Shown one piece after another: positions 15,805 through 20,901 of a DNA stretch of 20,901 bases. The number at the start of each line of letters is the position of its first letter. The first letter of the stretch is position 1. The notes under the pieces were generated by a model. It did not search any database, was not told where the DNA came from, and worked only from the letters and a program-made list of their open reading frames with translations. The translations under genes were made by a program, and so were the position numbers. The stretch comes from Bacteroidales bacterium UBA3856. GTDB taxonomy: Bacteria > Bacteroidota > Bacteroidia > Bacteroidales > UBA932. The stretch is taken from the NCBI GenBank assembly GCA_002392525.1, contig DGHE01000041.1, forward strand, positions 1-20,901, written 5' to 3'.

Positions 15805-17114
15805 TGCGACGATTGCTTATCTCTATCATGGCGTTACTGCTGTGCCTGGGTGCCCGGGCGCAGATTGTGAACCGCCTGCGCGTAGACCAGGAAACGTTCC
15901 TGCGCTACGCATACGGCCGCATGCAGCAGTACAGCCTGGACAACCTGGAGCTGGCCGATTCCCTGTATGAGGCGGGTGTCCAGAAAAATAACTTCCGCTA
16001 CAAGTGCCTGGCGCTTTCGCTGGAGATTCCCGTGCGCTTTGTGCAGGGAGACCGCGAAAGAATGAGTGCGGCGGCGGCCGAGGTGAAGGGAATCCTGGCC
16101 GACAGGCGGGACCTCCGGGACTTTTACTTCGCCACCCTGCATGAGTACAGCGAATACCTGGCGCGCATGGGCTACGTTTCCGACGCCATGCTGGAAGCGC
16201 GGGCCATGGAGCGGCTGGCATCGGCCGAACGCAAACCCGAGGGGCGCATGTACGCGTACCGCATCATCGGCCTTATCCACAGCTATCGCGACAACCACGC
16301 ACTGGCGATAAAAAACCTGGAAAAGGCGGTGCATTACTGCCAGGACTCGAATTCCGAGCAGGAGCTGCCCAACCTATACATCCTTCTGGCGCAGGAAAAC
16401 GTGAGCATGAAGCGGTTCAGCGAGGCCTATGCTTACTGCAAGCGGGCGCAGGAGTACGAGTCTTTCTTCCCGGCCATCCGCATCAAGGCGCAGATGACGC
16501 GTGCCGTCCTGTTCCATGCGGAGGGTGACTATCCGGCTTTCTGGGAAACCTATCAGGAACTGCTCAAAGACCCGCTGTATACCATCCAGACCGACGGAGA
16601 TACGCGCAATGCGCTGGATATCACTTACCTTCGCTCCCGCGGACAGTTCATTGACGCGTTGCGAGAGGCCGATGGCATGCAAAGCGCCCACGCGCGCCGT
16701 GAGCAGAAACACCTTCTCTATGCAGAGATGGGAGACTACTCGGGGGCGTACAAGGAGCTCTCGCAACTCATGGAGGAGAAAGACTCCGTATATATTAAGG
16801 TACAGAACGAGGACCTGGCCATCCTGGATGCCGAGATGAACAACGCGCAGCTGCGCGAGGAAGCCCAGCAGCTGAGACTGCAGAACAACATGGCCCTGAT
16901 GGGCGGCTTTCTGGTGATGTTCCTTCTGGTTTTTGTCTTCATGCTGGTACAGCAGTGGCGCCTGAACGACAATCTGCACCAACTGCGCGCAGCCAACGAA
17001 GCACAGCTCATGGAACGCCGGGCCTTCCAGGCGGCCCTCAATGCCAAGGAAGCCGAGAACGCGCTTCGCATTAAACTGTTACAGAAACGTCAATTCAATA
17101 CTCTTCAGCTATGA
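15804..17114 (+). CDS. TPR sensor-like membrane protein lacking a kinase domain
   Basis: This 436-residue protein has a Sec signal peptide (MRRLLISIMALLLCLGARAQ) and a long helical TPR-like domain (about 25-350). Its repeats are typical A/Y/L helical pairs, for example HALAIKNLEKAVHYC and RFSEAYAYCKRAQEY. One strong transmembrane helix (about 363-384) is followed by a 52-residue basic coiled-coil tail ending in KRQFNTLQL. This is the layout of Bacteroidota TPR sensor histidine kinases (TPR outside, TM, coiled-coil linker), but it stops where the HisKA/ATPase domains should begin. No kinase-like sequence follows in any frame; the next gene starts inside its stop codon (ATGA overlap at 17111). 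It may signal by coiled-coil contacts, recruit an outside kinase, or have lost its kinase. Confidence 0.8.
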   Translation: MRRLLISIMALLLCLGARAQIVNRLRVDQETFLRYAYGRMQQYSLDNLELADSLYEAGVQKNNFRYKCLALSLEIPVRFVQGDRERMSAAAAEVKGILADRRDLRDFYFATLHEYSEYLARMGYVSDAMLEARAMERLASAERKPEGRMYAYRIIGLIHSYRDNHALAIKNLEKAVHYCQDSNSEQELPNLYILLAQENVSMKRFSEAYAYCKRAQEYESFFPAIRIKAQMTRAVLFHAEGDYPAFWETYQELLKDPLYTIQTDGDTRNALDITYLRSRGQFIDALREADGMQSAHARREQKHLLYAEMGDYSGAYKELSQLMEEKDSVYIKVQNEDLAILDAEMNNAQLREEAQQLRLQNNMALMGGFLVMFLLVFVFMLVQQWRLNDNLHQLRAANEAQLMERRAFQAALNAKEAENALRIKLLQKRQFNTLQL

Positions 17115-17530
17115 GACCGAAGATCTTCAAGCGGCATAAGCACGAGCTCTACGCCCTTTTCATTTTCATTCTTGGCGGTATTCCCGCCATGCTGGGGCTC
17201 ATTCAGAAAATTCCCCTCATTGTGGGCATTGCGGGGGTTATCATCCTCACCAGCGGGCTGTTCTACTACTGCCTCAAGTTAGTGTCGGAGGAAACCTATA
17301 AGGATTACTACAAGCAGAGCTATGAGGTGGAGCACGAGACCATTGAGGAAGAGATCCGGCGTTCCATGCAGTATCACCGCTACCAGGAGGCCATCATCGG
17401 CCGCTATGAGAGCGCCTGCCGGGACCTGGGCATTTCAGAGGAGCAAAAGGACTGGCTGCTGGAACTACTCATGGCAGAAAAAGACAAGGTAGACGCCAAG
17501 ATGAAGGAAGAAGGGCGAAGCACATTATAA
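17111..17530 (+). CDS. Small two-TM membrane protein of unknown function
   Basis: I do not recognise a family for this 139-residue protein. It has a basic start (MRPKIFKRHKHE) and two hydrophobic helices forming a hairpin (about 14-32 and 36-58). A charged, Glu-rich cytoplasmic helix region of about 80 residues follows, predicted to be coiled coil in part (EVEHETIEEEIRRSMQYHR). The gene overlaps the TPR gene by four bases (ATGA) and ends just before a strong terminator, so it is the last cistron of the operon. It could be a membrane partner of the TPR or AraC-type proteins; that is based only on position and topology. Confidence 0.7.
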   Translation: MRPKIFKRHKHELYALFIFILGGIPAMLGLIQKIPLIVGIAGVIILTSGLFYYCLKLVSEETYKDYYKQSYEVEHETIEEEIRRSMQYHRYQEAIIGRYESACRDLGISEEQKDWLLELLMAEKDKVDAKMKEEGRSTL

Positions 17531-17535
17531 AAGCA

Positions 17536-17565
17536 AACGCTGTCTCTTGAGGAGGCAGCGTTTTT
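17536..17565 (+). terminator. Rho-independent terminator, probably bidirectional
   Basis: A 12-bp stem (17536-17547 with 17551-17562, two G-T wobbles), a 3-base TGA loop, and a T-run (17561-17565) follow the regulatory operon's last stop by five bases. Read from the other strand, the same stem is followed by T-rich sequence (TTTGCTTTT), so it can also end the tRNA transcript. The T-run abuts the encoded tRNA CCA end, with one base shared. Confidence 0.8.
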
Positions 17566-17639
17566 GGTACTGGGTAGGAGAATCGAACTCCTATTGCGAG
17601 ATTGAGAATCTCGAGTACTAACCGTTATACGAACCCAGC
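17565..17639 (-). tRNA. tRNA-Glu (anticodon CTC), CCA encoded
   Basis: The minus strand folds as a complete cloverleaf. The acceptor is GCTGGGT/ACCCAGT with a G-T first pair, the D stem GTAT/GTAC and the anticodon stem CGAGA/TCTCG, with loop TTCTCAA giving anticodon CTC. The T stem is AGGAG/CTCCT with loop TTCGATT. Discriminator A is followed by a genomic CCA (17567-17565). It reads GAG glutamate codons, fitting a high-G+C genome that uses GAG often. It has its own promoter immediately upstream. Confidence 0.95.
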
Positions 17640-17650
17640 GGTTGGGAGTG

Positions 17651-17681
17651 CAAAGGTACGAATAAATTTCAATTCCGCAAA
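17651..17681 (-). promoter_or_regulatory. Promoter of tRNA-Glu
   Basis: On the minus strand, TTTG (17681-17678), a 19-base spacer and TACCTTTG (17658-17651) match the Bacteroidota consensus. The predicted start near 17644 is about five bases before the mature tRNA 5' end. The tRNA is thus transcribed independently of the DUF486 gene, which ends at 17685, four bases from the -33 element. Confidence 0.8.
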
Positions 17682-17684
17682 TTT

Positions 17685-18053
17685 TTATTTCAAAAATACA
17701 AAAAAAACTGCGAGGATGAGGCAAACGAAGGCGGCAATGTGATTCCACTGCAAGGCCTGGCCTTTAAATAAGAAGGTGACGATGATGGTGAAAATGGTGA
17801 GGGAAATCACCTCCTGAATCACTTTGAGCTGCATGAGGTTGAACGGACCACCATTCTCGATGAAGCCGATGCGGTTGGCCGGTACCGTGAGGCAGTACTC
17901 GAAGAATGCGATGCCCCAGGAAAAGAGAATAATAAGGATGAGCGGCCAGCCTGTGGAGATTTTCATCTCCTGCAGTTTCAAGTGCCCATACCAGGCAAAA
18001 GTCATAAAGACATTGGAAAAGACCAGCATCAGGATGGTCCAAAAACCTTTCAT
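17685..18053 (-). CDS. DMT-family (DUF486) small membrane protein
   Basis: This 122-residue protein is composed almost wholly of four hydrophobic helices (roughly 4-22, 36-54, 78-96, 104-121). It carries DUF486 features: FMTFAWYGHLK in helix 1, SWGIAFFEYCLTVPANRIG in the centre and FNLMQLKVIQEVISL before helix 3. DUF486 resembles small multidrug-resistance/DMT-type transporters in size and topology, but no substrate is established. It is an inner-membrane protein. It is a single gene, divergent from glmM, with the two -7 elements one base apart. Confidence 0.9.
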   Translation of the reverse strand: MKGFWTILMLVFSNVFMTFAWYGHLKLQEMKISTGWPLILIILFSWGIAFFEYCLTVPANRIGFIENGGPFNLMQLKVIQEVISLTIFTIIVTFLFKGQALQWNHIAAFVCLILAVFFVFLK

Positions 18054-18063
18054 ACGTGTACCT

Positions 18064-18095
18064 ATTGTTTTAAGGTCGCAAATTTAGTAATTTTG
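18064..18095 (+). promoter_or_regulatory. Promoter of glmM
   Basis: ATTG (18064-18067), a 20-base spacer and TAATTTTG (18088-18095) fit the Bacteroidota pattern. The predicted start, near 18102, falls inside a small dyad GTTCA-T-TGAAC (18099-18109). The 5' leader to ATG 18124 is about 20 bases. Confidence 0.7.
18079..18086 (-). promoter_or_regulatory. -7 element of the DUF486 gene promoter
   Basis: TAAATTTG on the minus strand fits TAnnTTTG and lies about 26 bases upstream of ATG 18053, so the leader would be short. The -33 half (TGTT near 18110-18107) is poor. This element sits inside the spacer of the divergent glmM promoter, so the two polymerases cannot bind together. Confidence 0.55.
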
Positions 18096-18123
18096 CTGGT
18101 TCATTGAACACACAGATTGCATT

Positions 18124-19536
18124 ATGACCTTAATTAAATCCATTTCCGGTATTCGCGGAACCATCGGAGGCGCCCCGGGAGGCGCCCTTACCCCCATCGA
18201 TGTTGTCAAGTTTACGGCTGCTTATGCCGCCACTCTCCCCCAGCGAAAGGCTCAGCCTAACGGCGAGCGCTACAAGGTTGTCGTAGGCAAGGATGCCCGT
18301 ATGTCGGGCGACATGGTAGAGCAGCTGGTAGTGGGCACGCTCATCGGCTGCGGCATCGACGTTGTCAAATGTGGCTTTGCCAGCACCCCCACCACGGAAA
18401 TGGCCGTCCTCTTTGCCGAGGCCGACGGCGGCATCATCATCACAGCCAGCCATAACCCGCGCCAGTGGAATGCCCTTAAACTTCTCAATGACAAGGGCGA
18501 GTTCCTCACCGCCGTGGAAGGGCAGGCCGTACTGGACCTCGCCGAAAAAGAGGATTTCTGCTTTGCCGAGGTAGATGAACTGGGCAATGTGGAAGAAGAA
18601 GATTTCACCGACAAGCACCTGGACGCCGTGCTAGCTCTGCCGGCCGTGGACGTGGAGGCCATCAAGGCCGCACACTTCACGGTGGTGGTAGACGCCATCA
18701 ACTCCGTCGGCGGCATCATCATGCCCCGGCTGCTGGAGCGCCTGGGCGTCAAGTGCATCGGCCTTAACTGCAATCCTACGGGAGATTTTGCCCATAACCC
18801 CGAACCCCTTCCGGCCAACCTCGTGGACCTGTGCGAGACCGTGAAGAAGGAGAAGGCAGACCTTGGTATTTCTGTAGACCCGGATGTGGACCGTCTGGCT
18901 TTCATCCAGGAGGACGGCGAGCCCTTCGTGGAAGAATATACGCTGGTGAGCGTGGCCGATTACCTGTGCGAACTCGCTCAGAAGGAGGGAAAGCCCATTG
19001 CAACGGTTTCCAACCTCTCCTCCACCCGCGCTCTCAGAGACGTTACCGAGAAGCACGGCGGCAAGTATTATGCATCGGCCGTGGGTGAAGTGAACGTGAC
19101 CACCCTCATGCACAAGGTGGGCGCCCTTATCGGCGGAGAAGGCAACGGAGGCGTCATCTACCCTGCCATCCACGCCGGCCGCGACGCCATGGTGGGAACG
19201 GCCCTGTTCCTTTCCAACCTGGCCCACAAGAAGATGAAGGTGAGCGAGCTCAAGAAGACGTACCCGCAGTACTTCATTGCCAAGAACAAGATTCAGCTGA
19301 GCGACAGCGCCCTCATCGAGAAGATTCTTTCCGAGCTCAAGAAGATCTACGCCAACGAGAACATCAACGACATTGACGGCGTCAAGATCAACTTCGAGGC
19401 TAACAAAACGTGGGTGCACCTGCGCAAGTCCAACACCGAGCCCATCATCCGCATCTACTCCGAGGCTTCCACCATGGAGGCTGCCGAGGCACTGGGGAAT
19501 GAGGTGATCGAGGTGGCGAAGAAGATCATCGGCTAG
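18124..19536 (+). CDS. glmM: Phosphoglucosamine mutase
   Basis: GlmM converts glucosamine-6-phosphate to glucosamine-1-phosphate, the step that feeds UDP-GlcNAc for peptidoglycan and LPS, in the cytoplasm. All four alpha-D-phosphohexomutase signatures are present. These are the phosphoserine loop TASHNPRQWNALKL (S109), the metal loop DPDVDR (D252, D254, D256), the sugar-binding loop GGEGNGG (337-343) and the phosphate-binding loop RKSNTEP (434-440). Length (470 residues) and the start MTLIKSISGIRGTIGG are close to the GlmM proteins of Bacteroides as I remember them. DPDVDR resembles phosphomannomutases, so specificity is not certain from motifs alone, but no other glmM is in view. The stop overlaps the next gene's GTG by one base. 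Confidence 0.92.
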   Translation: MTLIKSISGIRGTIGGAPGGALTPIDVVKFTAAYAATLPQRKAQPNGERYKVVVGKDARMSGDMVEQLVVGTLIGCGIDVVKCGFASTPTTEMAVLFAEADGGIIITASHNPRQWNALKLLNDKGEFLTAVEGQAVLDLAEKEDFCFAEVDELGNVEEEDFTDKHLDAVLALPAVDVEAIKAAHFTVVVDAINSVGGIIMPRLLERLGVKCIGLNCNPTGDFAHNPEPLPANLVDLCETVKKEKADLGISVDPDVDRLAFIQEDGEPFVEEYTLVSVADYLCELAQKEGKPIATVSNLSSTRALRDVTEKHGGKYYASAVGEVNVTTLMHKVGALIGGEGNGGVIYPAIHAGRDAMVGTALFLSNLAHKKMKVSELKKTYPQYFIAKNKIQLSDSALIEKILSELKKIYANENINDIDGVKINFEANKTWVHLRKSNTEPIIRIYSEASTMEAAEALGNEVIEVAKKIIG

Positions 19537-20603
19537 TGTTTAGTTTCCGGACTACGCCCCTGGAGGACCAGTTGGACAAGGCTTTGCTGTATGGCAAGGT
19601 CGGGTGCTTCTGTACGCAGAATTGCTGGGATACCGGCAAGGGCCGATGGATGTGGGACATCTTTGCCTCACGCGGGAATCTCGCTACCGTGTTCAACCCG
19701 CGGGAGGCGGAGCTCACGCCCGGCACCAACCACATTGTGTGCGAGGCAGACCAGTTGCGGGAGCTCAGCGCCGTGGTGGTGGAGATTCAGGATGTGGGCG
19801 TAAGGTACTTCAACTACACCAAGGACGTGATGCAGCTCATGGAGATGCTTGCGCTGCTGGGGGATGAAGCGCCTTCCTTATATATAGTGGACCACCTCAA
19901 TCCGTCCGGCCGTGTGGTGGAAGGTACGATTCCGGCAGTGGCCGGGGAGATGTACGTTCCCAAGGTGGCACATCGGCATGGATTAACGCTGGGAGAGCTG
20001 GTAAACCTGTATGCGTCGGAGATGGGAGCCAAGTTTCCCATTCATGTGATATCGGCCATGGCGACGGATGCCAACCGGCAGCTGATGCCGTGGACCATTG
20101 CGCCGGCTTCCGATATTCCGGGCCTGTTTACCTCTTATTTATATAGCGGGGGCGGGCTTTGGAACAATACCACGATGTCTCCGGGGATCGGCACGTCCCG
20201 CCCCTATGAGTATATAGGCGCGCCTTTTGTGAAACCGCTGCGGCCCGAGGACCTGCCCCAGGCGCACGGTGCGCTGCTCAGGCCCTGTTCCTTTACGCCG
20301 GCTGCCGGGCGCTATGCCGGGGAGCGCTGCTTCGGGTTCCAGATTATGCTGGTGCCCGGGGAGCCGTACCACAGCCTGCTGCACACGCTGCACCTCATGC
20401 GCTGGTTCCGCGAGCACTACTCGGCTTTCGAGTTTGAGCCGGCATTCTGGACCAAGCTGGCCGATCCCGTGCTGGAAGCGTATCTGCGCGAGGAGATTTC
20501 CTTTGACGTAGTGCAGGAGCACGTGAAGACGGAGGAACAGAAGTGGATTCGCAAGGCCAAGCGGTATATCCTGTATGAGGATGCGCCGTACAGGATGAAA
20601 TAG
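19536..20603 (+). CDS. DUF1343 (NamZ-family) protein, no signal peptide
   Basis: DUF1343 includes exo-beta-N-acetylmuramidases (NamZ) that release terminal MurNAc from peptidoglycan fragments. Family motifs seen are IQDVGVRYFNYT (from I84), DHLNPSGRVVEGTIP (N122), HRHGLTLGELVNLY (H146-G149) and TMSPGIGTSRPYEYIGAPFV (P216 onward). It starts with GTG overlapping the glmM stop (TAGTG), so the two are translationally coupled. At 355 residues it is shorter than most members. It begins almost at the first family strand and lacks a signal peptide, so it should be cytoplasmic. The conserved PEHG segment that I recall near the family's active site appears here as NPRE (54-57), so activity may be altered. 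A role in cell-wall sugar recycling next to GlmM is inferred. Confidence 0.85.
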   Translation: MFSFRTTPLEDQLDKALLYGKVGCFCTQNCWDTGKGRWMWDIFASRGNLATVFNPREAELTPGTNHIVCEADQLRELSAVVVEIQDVGVRYFNYTKDVMQLMEMLALLGDEAPSLYIVDHLNPSGRVVEGTIPAVAGEMYVPKVAHRHGLTLGELVNLYASEMGAKFPIHVISAMATDANRQLMPWTIAPASDIPGLFTSYLYSGGGLWNNTTMSPGIGTSRPYEYIGAPFVKPLRPEDLPQAHGALLRPCSFTPAAGRYAGERCFGFQIMLVPGEPYHSLLHTLHLMRWFREHYSAFEFEPAFWTKLADPVLEAYLREEISFDVVQEHVKTEEQKWIRKAKRYILYEDAPYRMK

Positions 20604-20606
20604 CGG

Positions 20607-20659
20607 TTGTCATTCTGAATACTAGCCCTTGTCATTCTGAGCGAAGTGAAGAATCTTTT
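20607..20659 (+). repeat. REP-like intergenic repeat with a duplicated 12-mer
   Basis: TTGTCATTCTGA occurs at 20607-20618 and again at 20629-20640, with starts 22 bases apart. The second copy continues as GCGAAGTGAAGAATCTTTT. The full unit (CATTCTGAGCGAAGYGAAGAATC) is a widespread dispersed intergenic repeat in bacterial genomes, including Bacteroidota, with ATTCT/AGAAT ends that can pair. The first copy is truncated. There is no other terminator between the DUF1343 gene and rpmE2, so the repeat may serve as the 3' end structure. Confidence 0.7.
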
Positions 20660-20688
20660 GGAATTGAGCAAAATTATACCTATCTTTG
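20656..20688 (+). promoter_or_regulatory. Promoter of rpmE2
   Basis: TTTTG (20656-20660), a 20-base spacer and TATCTTTG (20681-20688) fit the Bacteroidota consensus well. The -33 element is formed by the tail of the REP-like repeat. The predicted start, near 20695, is at the edge of a 16-bp perfect palindrome. Confidence 0.75.
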
Positions 20689-20695
20689 CCGTCCC

Positions 20696-20711
20696 AAATT
20701 GTTAACAATTT
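20696..20711. promoter_or_regulatory. 16-bp perfect palindrome at the rpmE2 start site
   Basis: AAATTGTTAACAATTT reads identically on both strands and begins about one base after the predicted transcription start, ending 15 bases before ATG 20727. It could be an operator for a dimeric repressor or, in RNA, a six-pair hairpin with a TTAA loop in the leader. Ribosomal L31 paralogues are often regulated by metal or autogenously, but no specific regulator can be named from this sequence. Confidence 0.55.
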
Positions 20712-20726
20712 AAGTTTTTACGTAAA

Positions 20727-20901
20727 ATGAAGAAAGGAATTCATCCCGAAACCTACCGTCTTGTAGCTTTCAAGGATATGTCCAATGACACCGTCTTCGT
20801 CACCCGCAGCTGCGCTCCCTCCAAGGAGACCCTCGAGGTGGAAGGCGTTGAGTACCCGCTGGTGAAGCTGGAAATCTCCAACACTTCCCACCCGTTCTAC
20901 A
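20727..20901 (+). CDS. rpmE2: Ribosomal protein L31 type B, 3'-truncated by window end
   Basis: The first 58 residues read MKKGIHPETYRLVAFKDMSN...VKLEISNTSHPFY, which is the type B L31 signature (GIHPE near the start, SHPFY near the zipper of the fold). L31 belongs to the 50S subunit and bridges the subunits. The CxxC zinc pairs of type A L31 are absent; a single Cys is seen (RSCAPSKE). About 25-30 residues should follow beyond the window. It is preceded by its own promoter and a palindromic leader. Confidence 0.95.
   Translation, partial: MKKGIHPETYRLVAFKDMSNDTVFVTRSCAPSKETLEVEGVEYPLVKLEISNTSHPFY

Noticed and set aside
17101..17530. Possible frameshifted kinase remnant after the TPR protein
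   Set aside because: The downstream frame encodes a two-TM protein with no HisKA H-box or N/G boxes, and the other frames show none either.
18124..19536. Assigning the mutase as a phosphomannomutase
   Set aside because: The DPDVDR loop allows it, but the length, N-terminus and overall sequence match Bacteroides GlmM as I remember it. Some uncertainty in specificity remains.
19591..19867. Small + strand frames inside the DUF1343 gene
   Set aside because: They are alternative frames of a gene whose family motifs run continuously through the main frame.

Overview
The window comes from a Bacteroidota (Bacteroidales-type) chromosome with high G+C. The evidence is a type V (FimA/Mfa-like) fimbrial gene cluster, DUF3575, DUF5119 and DUF4906 family proteins, a Bacteroides-type GlmM, and promoters of the Bacteroidota form TTTG-N19/20-TAnnTTTG. 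A genus cannot be fixed from the sequence alone; an Alistipes/Rikenellaceae-like or related gut Bacteroidales would fit. I see no transposase, integrase, phage gene or CRISPR array.

Layout. (1) Positions 1-825 hold the C-terminal two thirds of a histidine acid phosphatase on the + strand. It ends exactly where the fimbrial operon ends. (2) Positions 826-12605, minus strand, hold a seven-gene fimbrial operon. In transcription order it encodes an OmpA-like/DUF3575 outer-membrane protein, a DUF5119 lipoprotein, a low-G+C fimbrillin (probably the major shaft subunit), a second fimbrillin, a FimB/Mfa2-like subunit, a 1557-residue DUF4906-type presumed tip protein, and a fimbrillin/BspA-like lipoprotein. 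(3) Positions 12606-12979 are an AT-rich divergent promoter region. It has clear promoters in both directions, a hairpin at the fimbrial start site and three copies of an 8-mer. (4) Positions 12980-17530, + strand, hold a tight five-gene operon: a fimbrillin-like lipoprotein, a seven-helix membrane protein with a C-terminal AraC DNA-binding domain, a stand-alone response-regulator receiver, a TPR/TM/coiled-coil protein that looks like a sensor kinase without its kinase domain, and a small two-TM protein. (5) Positions 17531-20901 are housekeeping: a shared terminator, tRNA-Glu(CTC), a DUF486 membrane protein, glmM overlapped by a DUF1343 (NamZ-family) gene with no signal peptide, a REP-like repeat, and the start of rpmE2 behind a 16-bp perfect palindrome.

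How the parts may work together. The fimbrial operon encodes everything expected for an outer-membrane-anchored type V pilus. The divergent operon looks like a dedicated control module. It pairs a surface pilin-like lipoprotein with a membrane-embedded transcription factor, a receiver and a kinase-less TPR sensor. In effect it is a hybrid two-component system taken apart into separate proteins, with no histidine kinase in view. This is the most interesting part of the window. The claim that it senses or controls the fimbriae is an inference from divergent arrangement and the shared promoter region.
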